Assembly: GCF_009857605.1 (NCBI RefSeq)
Contig: NZ_WWCT01000009.1
Coordinates: forward strand, 1-64,000
Length of the DNA stretch: 64,000 nucleotides
From: Duganella levis
GTDB taxonomy: Bacteria; Pseudomonadota; Gammaproteobacteria; Burkholderiales; Burkholderiaceae_D
Direction of reading: 5' to 3'
Shown here: positions 36,369 to 46,507 of the stretch, piece by piece
Layout of the letters: each line of letters opens with the position of its first letter
Numbering within the stretch: position 1 is the stretch's first letter
The notes under the pieces: model-generated
What the model was told of the DNA's origin: nothing
Seen by the model: the letters and a program-made list of their open reading frames with translations, nothing else
Databases searched by the model: none
Position numbers and translations under genes: made by a program

Positions 36369-37577
36369 TTAGCGGCAGCCGGGGCTCAGCTCCGGCCGTT
36401 CGCGCGCTTGCAAGCCCATCAGGTCCGGCCGGTCGTAGGGGATGTAATTCATCCAGAACCACGGCAGGCAGGTCTTGCCATAGACGTACTCTATGGCAGG
36501 GAAGAACATATTGTTCGCGTTTGAGCTATTGCTCAGCATGACGATGCCGTTGCGCGACTGGCGGAAGCCCAACGCAACGTTGTTGGTGCCATCGTCCGCG
36601 CCTTCCTTAAAGAACGCCGGCCCCAGCGGCGAGTTGTACAGCGGCCAGCCGATGCCGATCGACAGGCCGCTGCCGCGCCACAAATCCGTATCGCCGGGCC
36701 AGTGCGAGGGGAACTGTTGCACGGATACGATGGCCATCTGTGGCGACAGCATCTCTTTGTACGCGGCGCCCGACAAGCCTTCGCCGCGCAGCACGCCAGC
36801 CATGAAGGCGGCGTAATCTCCAATTGTCGTATCCATCGAGCCGGCTGCGCGGGCGTCGCTGCGCCGCTTGTGCGGGATGACCTTGCCGTCTTTGCCGTAG
36901 TGCGTGGTTTCGCGGCCGGCCCAGCTGTCGCGCCAGACCATGCTGGTGTGGCGCATGCCGAAGCGGTCGAACACGCGTTGCTGCATCAGCGTTTCCAGCG
37001 GGATGCCGGTTCGCTCTTCCACCACGATTTGCAGGATGTTCAGGCCTTCGCCGGAATATACGTAGCGGCTGCCCGGCGGAAATTTGAAGTCCAGCTTGTT
37101 GTTCTCGTTGATGTAGCGCCAGTTGATCAAGCCACTGGTGTGGGTCAGCAGCATGCGTGGCGTCAGCAACTGCCAGCGCGGATCATCCTTCAGGTCGGCA
37201 AATTTGGGATAGTCGGGGAGCGGCTTTTTCAGCAGCGTGGGCAAGGGCGCGTCCAGCGTCAGCACCCCTTCGTCTACCAACTGCATTACCGTGTAGGCGA
37301 ATACGGCCTTGGTGAGCGAGGCGGCGTACATGATGGTGTCGGTGCGCAGGGGCTGCTGCTTGTCGACATTGGCATAGCCGTAGGCGTGGGTATAGGTCAC
37401 CTTGCCGTCCTGGATCAGCGCCAGCGACAGGCCGGGCACACGCGCGGCGCTCATCAGGCGCTGGACTTCGGCATCCAGTCCCGGCGGCGCGGCAGGCGGT
37501 GAGGGTGGCGCTGCGCATCCTCCAAGCATCACAACGGCAATCAATGCAGCGTAGCGGGGCAGGGAGGAGAGGCGCAT
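36369..37577 (-). CDS. Serine hydrolase, beta-lactamase/PBP4-like lipoprotein
   Basis: 402 residues. A lipoprotein leader (MRLSSLPRYAALIAVVMLGGC) places it in the envelope. The catalytic SxxK is in AASLTKAVFAYTVM, and a Tyr-Ser-Gly element (YVYSGEGLN) fills the Y-x-N position of class C/EstB enzymes. The third motif, usually KTG, is not clear. It is probably an esterase, D-aminopeptidase or related enzyme rather than a resistance beta-lactamase. It ends 2 bases before the aminotransferase start, so the two are co-transcribed. Confidence 0.88.
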   Translation of the reverse strand: MRLSSLPRYAALIAVVMLGGCAAPPSPPAAPPGLDAEVQRLMSAARVPGLSLALIQDGKVTYTHAYGYANVDKQQPLRTDTIMYAASLTKAVFAYTVMQLVDEGVLTLDAPLPTLLKKPLPDYPKFADLKDDPRWQLLTPRMLLTHTSGLINWRYINENNKLDFKFPPGSRYVYSGEGLNILQIVVEERTGIPLETLMQQRVFDRFGMRHTSMVWRDSWAGRETTHYGKDGKVIPHKRRSDARAAGSMDTTIGDYAAFMAGVLRGEGLSGAAYKEMLSPQMAIVSVQQFPSHWPGDTDLWRGSGLSIGIGWPLYNSPLGPAFFKEGADDGTNNVALGFRQSRNGIVMLSNSSNANNMFFPAIEYVYGKTCLPWFWMNYIPYDRPDLMGLQARERPELSPGCR

Positions 37578-37579
37578 GG

Positions 37580-38719
37580 TCAGTCCTTTCTGGGTTGGGC
37601 CGCGAACCAGGGTTTGAGGCGGCGGATGGCTTCTGCGATTTCCGCCGTGGAGACGGCGAAGCTGAACCGGATGAAGTATTTGCCGTCGACCGGATCGAAG
37701 TCGATGCCGGGCGCGCTGGCGATGCCGGTGTCTTGCAGCAGGCGCTTGCAGAAGGCCAGGCTGTCGTCGGTCAGGTGCGCGATGCTGGCGTAAATGTAGA
37801 ACGCGCCGTCCGGCGGCGCCACCGTGGTCAGGCCCAGTTCCGGCAGCGCGGCCAGCAGCAGGCGGCGGTTTTCGCGGTAGACGTTGATGTGACCATCCAG
37901 CTCATCCAGCGCGTCGAAGGCGGCCAGACCGGCGTGCTGGCTCAGCGACGGTGCGGTCAGGAACAGGTTGCCGCAATAGGCTTGCGCGCGGTCGACGTGT
38001 TCCGGCGGCGCCAGCAGCCAGCCGAGTCGCCATCCGGCCATGCTGAAATATTTGGAGAAACTGCTGACCACCAGCGCTTGCGGTTCGTAGGCGAGGATGG
38101 TTTGCGCCGGCTCGACGTAGCTGAGGCCGTGGTAAATCTCGTCCGAGATGATGCGGATGCCGCGCGCGCGGCAGACTTCCGCGATGGCTTGCAGCTCTTT
38201 TGCCTTGATCAGCGTGCCAGTTGGATTGGCTGGGCTGGCGATGATGACGGCGTGCGGCGCTGGCTCGATGGCGGCCAGTGCGGCGGCGGTCAGCTGGAAG
38301 CCGACGTCGGCGCCGCAGGCGATTTCCACCGGTTCCATGTGCAGCGCCTTCAGCGTGTTGCGGTAAGCCACGTAGCCGGGCCGCGCCATGGCGATGCGGT
38401 CGCCCGGCGAGAACATCGAGCTCAGGGCCAGCACCAGCGCCGGCGAGGCGCCGCAGGTCAGGATGAACTGGTCGGCGTGGACGGTGACGCCGTAGCGCTC
38501 GTCGTAAAACTGCGCCAGCCGCTGTTTCAGTGGCGCGCTTTCCCAGTAGCCCATGCTTTCCGCGTCCAGCACGGCGTGTGCCCTGGCGATGGCGGCCTGT
38601 GGCGCGCCGGTGGACGGCTGGCCAAATTCCATGTGGATGATCGAACGGCCTTCAGCTTTCAGGGCGTGAGCCTGTTTGCTGATGGCGATGGCGTGGAAGG
38701 GTTCAAGTTCAGCTTTCAT
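37580..38719 (-). CDS. PLP-dependent aminotransferase, class I/II
   Basis: 379 residues from the ATG ending at 38719. Landmarks are IIHMEFGQPSTGAP, the Asn/Asp region ASPANPTGTLI and SDEIYHGLSY, the PLP lysine in SSFSKYFSMAGWRLGW, and RFSFAVS near the end. It is a fold-type I aminotransferase of the aspartate/aromatic kind; substrate unknown. The longer frame upstream would cross into the divergent promoter. A TATAAT on this strand (38732-38727) lies only 7 bases before the ATG, suggesting a very short or absent leader. Confidence 0.88.
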   Translation of the reverse strand: MKAELEPFHAIAISKQAHALKAEGRSIIHMEFGQPSTGAPQAAIARAHAVLDAESMGYWESAPLKQRLAQFYDERYGVTVHADQFILTCGASPALVLALSSMFSPGDRIAMARPGYVAYRNTLKALHMEPVEIACGADVGFQLTAAALAAIEPAPHAVIIASPANPTGTLIKAKELQAIAEVCRARGIRIISDEIYHGLSYVEPAQTILAYEPQALVVSSFSKYFSMAGWRLGWLLAPPEHVDRAQAYCGNLFLTAPSLSQHAGLAAFDALDELDGHINVYRENRRLLLAALPELGLTTVAPPDGAFYIYASIAHLTDDSLAFCKRLLQDTGIASAPGIDFDPVDGKYFIRFSFAVSTAEIAEAIRRLKPWFAAQPRKD

Positions 38720-38726
38720 AGCATCG

Positions 38727-38732
38727 ATTATA
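38727..38732 (-). promoter_or_regulatory. Probable -10 box of the aminotransferase gene
   Basis: A perfect TATAAT on the minus strand, 7 bases before the ATG. The -35 is weak (TATTTT at 17 bases). If used, the mRNA would be nearly leaderless, which fits the missing ribosome site. Confidence 0.45.
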
Positions 38733-38772
38733 CTGTTGCTTGTTACATAAAAATAGTGAAGGCTGGCTGGGT

Positions 38773-41700
38773 ATGGCAATACGTTGGAAGCGGTGGGGCA
38801 TTGGTGCGGCGAGCGCTGTCGGTGTGTATGCATTGGCGGGGGCATGGCTGTTGCCGAGTGTGATTAAAAGCCAGCTGCCCAAGTATGCCGAGACCGAACT
38901 GGAGCGCAAGGCCAGCATCGGCCAGCTCAGTTTTAATCCGTTCACGTTGCGCCTGGAGGCGCAGGATGTGCGCTTCACCGAGGCTGACGGCGCGCCGTTG
39001 TTTGCGGTCGGCGGGCTGGCGGTGGAGATGCAGTGGCGCTCGCTGTTCCGCCGTGCGTGGAGTTTTGCCGAGATCCGCATCACGCAGCCAGCGGTGCAGT
39101 TGGCGATTGCCAAGGACGGCAAGTTCAATATCGCCGAATTCCTGAAGACGCTGGAAAAGCACAAGAAGCCGGATGAGCCGGATTCGCCGATGCCGCGCCT
39201 GGTGATCGAACACTTTGTGCTGGATAACGGCCAGGTGGCCATGCACGACAAGCACGCCGGCTATGACGATACCTTCACGCCGATTACCTTCGCGCTGAAC
39301 AACCTGAGCACGCTGCCGGATGAGAACGGCGATTACACGCTGAACGCGGATGCGGGCCTTGGCGGCAAGTTGTCCTGGAAAGGTGTGGCGGCGGTTAATC
39401 CGATCAGCGGCAGCGGGTTGCTGACGCTGGAGAACGTGGCCTTGCCGGGTATGGCGACGTATCTGAAGTCGTTCTCGCGCGTGGTGGTGGAAGAGGGCAA
39501 GTTGTCCGCCAGGCTGCCGTACAAGTTTGGCTACAAGGACGGCAAGCTGGATGCCAGTCTGGCTGGCGCTGGTTTGACGCTAAGCGATCTGTCGCTGAAG
39601 CGCGGCGCGGATGCGCCGTTTGTGAAGGTCAGGCAGTTGGCGGTTGGCGATGTCGGCGTTGATTTGCTGAAGCAGTCGGTCAGCGTTGGCAGCTTGCAGT
39701 TGAACGGCGGCGCGCTGACCGTGCGGCGCGATGCGATGGGCGAGCTGGATGTGGCGAATTTGACGCTGCCGACGCCGACGCCGACGGTGGCCGTGCCCGC
39801 CGCTGCGCCAGCCAAGCCTGCTGCAGCCAAGGGCAGCTGGAAACTGCAATTCAAGCAGATCGGGCTAGATGCGGTGGCGGTCAATTACTTCGACCAGACC
39901 GTAAGTCCGGCGCTGAAAGTCAGCACCGACAACGCCAAACTGAAACTGGCATTGCAGCTGGACGGCAGCAAACTGAACATCGCCGATGCAGATTTCTCGA
40001 TGGATAACCTGTCGATGAACGCCGGTTCGCAAGCGCCACTCAAACTGTCGCGCATTGGCTTTGAAGACGCTTCGCTGGATCTGGACGCACACAAGGCCAA
40101 CGTCGGCCGTTTGTACGCGGACGGCGGACAACTTGATCTGTCGCGCGATGCCAAGGGCCAGTTCCTGTTCCTGAACACGCTGCCGAAGGCGGGCGTTGGC
40201 GGCACGGCAGCGGCCAAGTCGCCAACGCCTGCGCCTGCCAGCACGCCGTGGGAAGCTGCCATCAAGTCCGTCGAGCTGAACAAGTTCGGCGCGCGCTTTG
40301 ATGATGCCAGCACGGGCATCAAAATCAATTTGCAGGACTTCAACCTGAAAGTCCGCGACGCCAGCACCGATCTGAAAAAGCCGTTGTCGTTTGAAGGCGG
40401 TGTCGGCCTGCGCGAAGGCGGCCAACTGGTCGCTAAGGGCAAGGTCATGCCGTCCACCGGCGCGGTCGATACCGATCTGAAGCTGAGCAAGCTGGCGTTG
40501 GCGCCAGTGCAGCCGTTGCTCGGCAAGTACATCAAGCTGAAAATCGCCGACGGCGCCATTAACGCGCAAGGCCATTTGCGCACTGGCGCGGGCGGCAGCA
40601 AGACCGATCCGGCGCTGCGCTATGACGGCTCGTTTGAAGTGGCCCAGCTGTCGTTGAACGAACTGGATAACGACCGCTTCGCCCACTGGTCCAGCGTGCG
40701 CGCCGACAAGCTGGCGCTGAGCCTCAAACCGGATTTGCTGGACGTGGCCGAACTGCGCGTGATCGAGCCGAGCGCGATTCTGATTATCGAAAATGACCGC
40801 AGCTTCAACGCGCAGCGTTTGCTGGTGGAGCCGCCGGCGCCGGCCGCCGCTGCCGCCCCGGTGGTTGCCGCAACGCCAGCCGCCAGCGAACCATTCCCAA
40901 TCCGCATCCGCCGCGTGCGCTTGCAGGACGCCAAGCTGGACTTCACCGACCTCAGCCTGCGTCCGCAATTCGGCGCGCACATTTATGAACTGAACGGAAT
41001 CATCACCGGCCTGTCGTCCAAGCGCGATGCGCGCAGCCAGATCGAGCTGGATGGCCGCGTGGACGACTACGGCCAGGCCCGCGTGCGCGGTCAACTGAAT
41101 CCGTTCGTGCCGGCCGATAACACCGACCTGAACGTGATCTTCAAGAACATCGACATGGTGGCCGCTTCGCCGTACAGCATGAAGTTTGCCGGCTACAAGA
41201 TCGCGCAAGGCAAGATCTCGCTGGACCTGCAATACAAGGTGCGCAATGGCCAACTGGATGGCAACAATCAGGTGGTGCTGGATAACCTGACCTTGGGCGA
41301 ACGCATCGACAGTCCAGACGCGCTGAAGCTGCCGCTGGAACTGGCGCTGGCCATCCTCAAGGACAGTAACGGCCGCATCGATCTGGGCATTCCGGTGGCG
41401 GGCAATATGAACGACCCGAGTTTCAGCTATGGCGCGGTGGTGTGGAAGGCGTTGGGCAACATCATGACCAAGGTGGTGACTTCGCCATTTCGTGCGCTGG
41501 GCAATCTGTTTGGCATCAGCGGCGACAAGCTGGAAGCAGTGGAGTTCGATGCCGGCAGCGACGTTGTGCTGCCGCCGGAACGCGAGAAGCTGAAGCAGGT
41601 CGCGCAGATTCTGGCGAAGAAGCCGGATTTAAAACTGTCTGTGCCGGGCCTGTACAGCGAGGCCAATGATGGCGCGGCGTTGCGCGCGCAAGCGTTGCGT

Positions 41701-42213
41701 CGCGCTGTGCTGGCCAAGGCCGACATCAAGCTGGCGGCCGGAGAACAGCCTGGTCCGCTGGATATCGGCCAACGCAAGGTGCGCACCGCGTTGCGCGACC
41801 TGTACGCCGAGCGCTTCGGCGCTGCCGAGTTGGACAAGGAGAAGAAGGCGGCCGAGGCCAGCGCCAGCGTTACCGATGCCGCGGCGGCTGCTACCGGCGA
41901 CACCGCCTCCGCCGCGCCCGCCGGCGCTGCCGCGAAGAAGCTGCCTATGTTGCAGCGTCTGGGCAAGCTGGTGCAGGGCGAGCCGCAGGTGGCCGACGCC
42001 ACGGCCTTTTACGGCAAGCTGCAAGCGCGCCTGGAGCAGAATCAGCCCTTGGCCAAGGACGCCTTGCCGCAACTGGGAGCGCAGCGTGCCGCAGCAGTGG
42101 TCGCGGTGCTGAAGGAAGCCGGCGCAACCACGGTCTCGACCGCCTCTCCGGCCGCCACCGACAGCGCCGCCGGCAAGCCAGTCGCGGTGAAACTGGAACT
42201 GTCGGCGAAATAA
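38773..42213 (+). CDS. Large AsmA-like DUF748 family envelope protein
   Basis: 1146 residues. An N-terminal membrane anchor (GIGAASAVGVYALAGAWLLP) is followed by a long repetitive beta-rich body with typical AsmA/DUF748 phrases (LERKASIGQLSFNPFTLRLEAQDVRF; KISLDLQYKVRNGQLDGNNQVVLDNLTLGE). A C-terminal region resembles OmpA-like or Ala-rich tails. Related giant AsmA-fold proteins carry phospholipids to the outer membrane. Start at the ATG with GAAGG 11 bases upstream; a TTG 11 codons earlier overlaps the divergent promoter. It is followed after 1 base by the EamA gene. Confidence 0.85.
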   Translation: MAIRWKRWGIGAASAVGVYALAGAWLLPSVIKSQLPKYAETELERKASIGQLSFNPFTLRLEAQDVRFTEADGAPLFAVGGLAVEMQWRSLFRRAWSFAEIRITQPAVQLAIAKDGKFNIAEFLKTLEKHKKPDEPDSPMPRLVIEHFVLDNGQVAMHDKHAGYDDTFTPITFALNNLSTLPDENGDYTLNADAGLGGKLSWKGVAAVNPISGSGLLTLENVALPGMATYLKSFSRVVVEEGKLSARLPYKFGYKDGKLDASLAGAGLTLSDLSLKRGADAPFVKVRQLAVGDVGVDLLKQSVSVGSLQLNGGALTVRRDAMGELDVANLTLPTPTPTVAVPAAAPAKPAAAKGSWKLQFKQIGLDAVAVNYFDQTVSPALKVSTDNAKLKLALQLDGSKLNIADADFSMDNLSMNAGSQAPLKLSRIGFEDASLDLDAHKANVGRLYADGGQLDLSRDAKGQFLFLNTLPKAGVGGTAAAKSPTPAPASTPWEAAIKSVELNKFGARFDDASTGIKINLQDFNLKVRDASTDLKKPLSFEGGVGLREGGQLVAKGKVMPSTGAVDTDLKLSKLALAPVQPLLGKYIKLKIADGAINAQGHLRTGAGGSKTDPALRYDGSFEVAQLSLNELDNDRFAHWSSVRADKLALSLKPDLLDVAELRVIEPSAILIIENDRSFNAQRLLVEPPAPAAAAAPVVAATPAASEPFPIRIRRVRLQDAKLDFTDLSLRPQFGAHIYELNGIITGLSSKRDARSQIELDGRVDDYGQARVRGQLNPFVPADNTDLNVIFKNIDMVAASPYSMKFAGYKIAQGKISLDLQYKVRNGQLDGNNQVVLDNLTLGERIDSPDALKLPLELALAILKDSNGRIDLGIPVAGNMNDPSFSYGAVVWKALGNIMTKVVTSPFRALGNLFGISGDKLEAVEFDAGSDVVLPPEREKLKQVAQILAKKPDLKLSVPGLYSEANDGAALRAQALRRAVLAKADIKLAAGEQPGPLDIGQRKVRTALRDLYAERFGAAELDKEKKAAEASASVTDAAAAATGDTASAAPAGAAAKKLPMLQRLGKLVQGEPQVADATAFYGKLQARLEQNQPLAKDALPQLGAQRAAAVVAVLKEAGATTVSTASPAATDSAAGKPVAVKLELSAK

Positions 42214-42214
42214 G

Positions 42215-43069
42215 ATGACTGAAGCGAATAAACACCCCGCCGGCAGTCCTCTGTTGGCGGGGCTGGCGCTGCTGTGCAGCCAGCTGTCACTGAACCTCGG
42301 CGCGGCGATCGCCAAGCAGCTGTTCCCCAGCATCGGCGTTGAGGGCGTGACGGCGTATCGCGTCGGCATGTCGGCGCTGGTGATGCTGCTGATTTTCCGC
42401 CCTTGGCGTACGCCGCTGACGCTGAAACAGGTACTCAACGTCGCCATCTACGGCTCGGTGATTGGCCTGATGAATCTGCTGATCTACCGCGCCTTCGCCC
42501 GCATCCCGATGGGCATCGCCGTGGCGATTGAAGTGGCGGGGCCGCTGACGGTGGCGGTGCTGTCGTCGCATCGTCCACGCGATGTCGTCGCGGTGTGCCT
42601 GGCGGTGGCCGGCCTGTATTTCCTGTTGCCGATTCATGGCCAGGTCGATCAACTCGATCCGGTGGGCGTGGCGTATGCCGCCGGCGCGGCGGTGTGCTGG
42701 GCCTTGTACATCGTCTACGGCAAACGCGTGTCGTCGATGTCGGGCGGGCAGTCGGTGGCGTGGGGCATGCTGGCGGCGTCGCTGTTCATCGTGCCGATTG
42801 GCGTGGCGCATGCGGGCGCGCTGTTGCTGACGCCGTCGTTCATGCTGGTCGGGCTGGCGATTGCGGTGATGTCCAGCGCCTTGCCGTACACGCTGGAGAT
42901 GCTGTCGATGCGCAGGCTGTCGTCGCGCACGTTCAGCATGTTCAGCAGCGCCGCGCCGGCGCTCAGCGCGCTGGCCGGCATGGTGGTGCTGGGGGAGCAT
43001 CTGACGCTGGCCCAGTGGCTGGCCATCGCTGCCATCGTGACGGCTTCGGCACTGACTTCCTTGCGCTAG
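42215..43069 (+). CDS. EamA/RhtA-type transporter
   Basis: 284 residues with about ten hydrophobic segments: two EamA repeats. Landmarks are LNLGAAIAKQLFP, GVEGVTAYRVGMSALVML, FARIPMGIAVAIEVAGPLTVAVL and EMLSMRRLSSRTFSMFSSAAPALSALAGMVVLGE. These resemble the threonine/homoserine exporter RhtA. It exports amino acids or related metabolites; substrate unproven. It begins 1 base after the DUF748 stop, so translation is probably coupled. Confidence 0.88.
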   Translation: MTEANKHPAGSPLLAGLALLCSQLSLNLGAAIAKQLFPSIGVEGVTAYRVGMSALVMLLIFRPWRTPLTLKQVLNVAIYGSVIGLMNLLIYRAFARIPMGIAVAIEVAGPLTVAVLSSHRPRDVVAVCLAVAGLYFLLPIHGQVDQLDPVGVAYAAGAAVCWALYIVYGKRVSSMSGGQSVAWGMLAASLFIVPIGVAHAGALLLTPSFMLVGLAIAVMSSALPYTLEMLSMRRLSSRTFSMFSSAAPALSALAGMVVLGEHLTLAQWLAIAAIVTASALTSLR

Positions 43070-43165
43070 TTCCCCCAGGCGCCGCCAAACGCAAGCCGCA
43101 AATGGCCGCTTATTGCTTTTGCAACGTGTTCGTGGCAGCATAGATGCTTCTTCAAAGGAGGTGTC

Positions 43166-43483
43166 ATGCAAGTCGCTCGTGCCCAACAACCGATTGCTGC
43201 CGCTGCCGTCACGCTGGTGCTGTGGATCTTCGGCGTGGCGTCGTTTATGCCGCCGCTGTTCAAGTACACCAGCCAGTCCGTTCTGCTGATCATCGCCGCC
43301 GGCATCGGGATTTTCGTCTGCCTGGTGCTGCACCTGTTCTTCATCGCCATGGCCGCCAAGCGCCTGGGCCGTTCGCCAGTGGCGTGGGTGCTGGTGTCGC
43401 TGTGCTTCATGCCGGTCGCCTCCATCATCGGCCTGATTTTGTTCGAGTGGTTCAGCGAGCAGGAAAAACAAGCCGCTGCCTAA
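43166..43483 (+). CDS. Small membrane protein, three hydrophobic segments
   Basis: 105 residues with about three hydrophobic stretches ([60 protein letters not shown]) and a charged end. A very strong ribosome site (AAAGGAGG) precedes the ATG. I do not recognise a family. It lies between the EamA transporter and an aminotransferase. Confidence 0.72.
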   Translation: MQVARAQQPIAAAAVTLVLWIFGVASFMPPLFKYTSQSVLLIIAAGIGIFVCLVLHLFFIAMAAKRLGRSPVAWVLVSLCFMPVASIIGLILFEWFSEQEKQAAA

Positions 43484-43580
43484 AGCGCTTGCCAGACGTG
43501 GACGGGATCGTCTAGTATCGATCCCGATGCAACTGCATCAGCGTCGCTCGGACGGTTCCGGGCGCTTACGTGAGACATCC

Positions 43581-44780
43581 ATGACTGACACCCAAACTCC
43601 GCGCAGCTTTGCGCGTATCGATCGCCTGCCTCCCTACGTTTTCAATGTCACCGCCGAGCTCAAGCTGGCGGCACGCCGTCGCGGCGAAGACATCATCGAT
43701 ATGTCGATGGGCAATCCAGACGGCGCCACGCCGCCGCACATTGTGAGCAAGCTGGTCGACACCGTGCAACGGCCCGACACCCACGGCTACTCCGCCTCCA
43801 AAGGCATTCCGCGCCTGCGCCGCGCCATCTCGCGCTGGTACAAAACGCGTTACGACGTCGAGTTCGATCCCGATTCGGAAGCCATCGTCACCATCGGTTC
43901 CAAGGAAGGCCTGGCGCACCTGATGCTGGCCACGCTGGACCAGGGCGACACCGTGCTGGTGCCCAATCCCAGCTACCCGATCCACATCTGGGGCGCAGTG
44001 ATCGCCGGCGCGAATATCCGCTCGGTGCGCATGACGCCCGGCGTCGACTTCTTCGACGAACTGGAGCGCGCGGTGCGCGAGAGTTATCCTAAGCCGAAGA
44101 TGATGATCCTTGGCTTCCCGTCGAATCCGACCGCGCAGTGCGTGGAACTGGAATTCTTCGAGCGCGTGGTGGCGCTGGCCAAGCAGCACAACATCCTGGT
44201 GGTGCATGACCTGGCCTACGCCGACATCGTGTTCGACGGCTGGAAAGCGCCGTCCATCATGCAGGTGCCCGGCGCGCGCGAGGTGGCGGTAGAATTCTTC
44301 ACACTGTCCAAGAGCTACAACATGGCTGGCTGGCGCGTGGGCTTCATGGTCGGCAACAAGGAGTTGGTGGCGGCGCTGGCGCGCATCAAGAGTTACCACG
44401 ACTACGGCAGCTTCACGCCGGTGCAGGTGGCGGCGATTGCCGCGCTGGAGGGCGACCAGACCTGCGTCAGCGAGATTTGCGCGCAGTACCAGAGCCGGCG
44501 CGACGTGCTGCACAAAGGTCTGCTGGAAGCCGGCTGGCCGGTGGACAAGCCGAAAGCCTCGATGTACATCTGGGCCCGCATTCCGGAAGCCTATCGCCAC
44601 CTCGGCTCGCTGGAATTTGCCAAGCTGCTGCTGGCCGAAGCCAAGGTTTGCGTCTCCCCCGGCATCGGCTTCGGGGAGTATGGCGATGAGTACGTGCGTT
44701 TCGCGCTGATCGAGAACGAAGCGCGCATTCGCCAGGGCTTGCGTGGTATCAAAGCCATGTTGCGCAAAACTTCCGCATAA
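43581..44780 (+). CDS. alaC: Alanine/glutamate-pyruvate aminotransferase AlaC-like
   Basis: 399 residues. N-terminus [39 protein letters not shown] is the AlaC signature. [18 protein letters not shown] and the PLP lysine in [18 protein letters not shown] confirm a fold-type I aminotransferase. AlaC makes alanine from pyruvate and glutamate. Start taken at the ATG at 43581; the frame is open 18 codons further. The ribosome site is weak (GAGACATCC). A hairpin follows the stop by about 20 bases. Confidence 0.9.
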   Translation: MTDTQTPRSFARIDRLPPYVFNVTAELKLAARRRGEDIIDMSMGNPDGATPPHIVSKLVDTVQRPDTHGYSASKGIPRLRRAISRWYKTRYDVEFDPDSEAIVTIGSKEGLAHLMLATLDQGDTVLVPNPSYPIHIWGAVIAGANIRSVRMTPGVDFFDELERAVRESYPKPKMMILGFPSNPTAQCVELEFFERVVALAKQHNILVVHDLAYADIVFDGWKAPSIMQVPGAREVAVEFFTLSKSYNMAGWRVGFMVGNKELVAALARIKSYHDYGSFTPVQVAAIAALEGDQTCVSEICAQYQSRRDVLHKGLLEAGWPVDKPKASMYIWARIPEAYRHLGSLEFAKLLLAEAKVCVSPGIGFGEYGDEYVRFALIENEARIRQGLRGIKAMLRKTSA

Positions 44781-44798
44781 AATTTGCGGTGAGTTTAA

Positions 44799-44827
44799 GC
44801 CGCATCAAACCCTGTGCTTGATGCGGC
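44799..44827 (+). terminator. Hairpin after alaC, terminator-like
   Basis: GCCGCATCAA (44799-44808) pairs perfectly with TTGATGCGGC (44818-44827) over a 9-base loop. There is no T tract after it, so it could be a Rho-dependent or RNA-stability element instead. Confidence 0.5.
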
Positions 44828-44868
44828 GGCTACTGTAGCTCACTAGACCCATCAGAGGAGCTACCATC

Positions 44869-45396
44869 ATGTCCCATTTTTCCACCGGAGCCAGCGCGCG
44901 TCGCCTGGTCAATGCAGTCCAAAAACTCGAACGTAACCTGGCCACCGCCGGCTTGCCGCGATTTGTGGCCCGCTTGCCGGTGTGCTGGCTGAGTTGGCAC
45001 TATTGCCGCATGCTGGATCAGAAGATTGCGCGCATCAAGCGCATTCGCGGCAAGTTCGACCGCTGGGGACCGGCCATCCACGATGCCTCGCCGGTAGCGC
45101 AGGAAAAAATGGAAATGCTGGATCTGGACCACAGCATGCGCACCGATATCGAGTTCACCAAGAGCACCATGATGGAGTTGCGCGACTACTGTGTGGACAT
45201 CGGCCGCATGTTCGAGCAGCTGGGCTATGAGTCGGCGGGGCTGAAACGGCGCCAGACCGCCTTCCTGGAAATCCTGGACGCGTCGTGCGCTTCGGCCAGC
45301 CGCATGCAGGACGCGCTGACGCGCCATGACGACGCGGTACTTGCCAAACTGCGGGCCGAGGCGGATGCCGCCGCAGCCCATTCCGCCCGCGCTTAG
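44869..45396 (+). CDS. Uncharacterised 175-aa soluble protein
   Basis: 175 residues, mostly helical by composition, no signal peptide and no clear membrane segment; the middle has WLSWHYCRMLDQKIARIKRIRGKFDRW. GAGGAG lies before the ATG, so translation is credible. No family recognised. Its stop overlaps the stop of the convergent oxidoreductase gene by 3-4 bases. Confidence 0.72.
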   Translation: MSHFSTGASARRLVNAVQKLERNLATAGLPRFVARLPVCWLSWHYCRMLDQKIARIKRIRGKFDRWGPAIHDASPVAQEKMEMLDLDHSMRTDIEFTKSTMMELRDYCVDIGRMFEQLGYESAGLKRRQTAFLEILDASCASASRMQDALTRHDDAVLAKLRAEADAAAAHSARA

Positions 45397-46409
45397 AACC
45401 CTTCCAATACAATTTTCCCCTTGGCGCGATTGCTCTCCACCAGAGCATGGGCGCGCTTCAGGTTCTCGGCGTTGATCTTGCCGAAGCGTTCCGCCAGCGT
45501 GGTCTTGATCGCGCCGGTTTCCACCAGCGTTGCCACGTCGTTCAGCAGTTGATGCTGCTGCTGGATGTCGTCGGTCTGGAACATCGAACGGGTGTACATG
45601 AATTCCCAGTGCAGCGACACGCTCTTGCGCTTCAGCGTGCGGACGTCGATGCTGGCCGGATCGTCGATCAGCGCGACCTTGCCTTGCGGCGCCACCAGCT
45701 CGCTGATCGCCGCCCAATGGTGATCGGTCTGGTTCAGCGACGCCACATACGTCACCGGCGGCAGGCCGAGGCGGGTGATTTCTTCATTCAGCGGCTTGCT
45801 GTGGTCGATCACATGGTGCGCACCCAGTTGCTTGACCCACTCACCGGTTTCCGGACGCGAAGCGGTGCCGATGATGGTCAGGCCCGTCAGCTGGCGCGCC
45901 AGCTGCACCAGGATCGAACCGACGCCGCCAGCCGCACCGATCACCAGCAGCGACTTGCCCTTGGTGGCGGCCGCATCGCGGCTCACGCCCAGACGGTCGA
46001 ACAATAATTCCCATGCGGTGATGGTGGTCAGCGGCAGCGCGGCGGCTTGCGCGAAGTCCAGGTTCTTTGGCTTGTAGCCGACGATGCGCTCGTCCACCAG
46101 GTGCAGTTCGCTGTTGGTGCCGGCGCGGGTCAGGTCGCCCGCATACCAGACTTCATCGCCGACCTTGAACAGGCTCACGTCCGGGCCGACCGCCTTGACC
46201 ACGCCGGCCGCATCCCAGCCGATCACCTTGGCCTGGCCTTCGGCCGGCGCCACGTTGCGGCGAATCTTGGTGTCGACCGGATTGACCGAAATGGCGCGTA
46301 CTTCGACCAGCAGGTCGCGGCCGGTGGCCTGCGGCGTTGGCAGTTCGATGTCGATCAGCGATTCGGCGTCTTCGATAGGGAGCGATTGGCGGTAGGCGAT
46401 TGCTTTCAT
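45393..46409 (-). CDS. Zinc-independent alcohol dehydrogenase/quinone-oxidoreductase-like enzyme
   Basis: 338 residues of the MDR superfamily. VRAISVNPVDTKIRRN, GWDAAGVVKAVGPDVSLFKVGDEVWYAG and the NADPH site GKSLLVIGAAGGVGSILVQLAR are typical of quinone-oxidoreductase-type enzymes. The cysteines that bind catalytic zinc in ADHs are missing at the expected places. It is divergent from a LysR gene, the likely regulator. Product: NADPH-dependent reductase of quinones or enones (inference). Confidence 0.9.
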   Translation of the reverse strand: MKAIAYRQSLPIEDAESLIDIELPTPQATGRDLLVEVRAISVNPVDTKIRRNVAPAEGQAKVIGWDAAGVVKAVGPDVSLFKVGDEVWYAGDLTRAGTNSELHLVDERIVGYKPKNLDFAQAAALPLTTITAWELLFDRLGVSRDAAATKGKSLLVIGAAGGVGSILVQLARQLTGLTIIGTASRPETGEWVKQLGAHHVIDHSKPLNEEITRLGLPPVTYVASLNQTDHHWAAISELVAPQGKVALIDDPASIDVRTLKRKSVSLHWEFMYTRSMFQTDDIQQQHQLLNDVATLVETGAIKTTLAERFGKINAENLKRAHALVESNRAKGKIVLEGF

Positions 46410-46507
46410 GGGATTCTCCGATGAAGTTAGGATGGAAGTATGATATTTTGTTTTTTAACGAGAAAAAAGCGCCTTATGGGGAAACTCTTTCAAAGGAATG
46501 AGGAAAA

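Noticed and set aside
36369..37577. Antibiotic-resistance beta-lactamase
   Set aside because: It has SxxK but no clear KTG motif and a lipoprotein leader; more like EstB/PBP4-type esterase or peptidase.
39865..41253. A 462-codon open frame on the minus strand
   Set aside because: Mirror of the AsmA-like DUF748 gene, whose family match is clear; the antisense frame has none.
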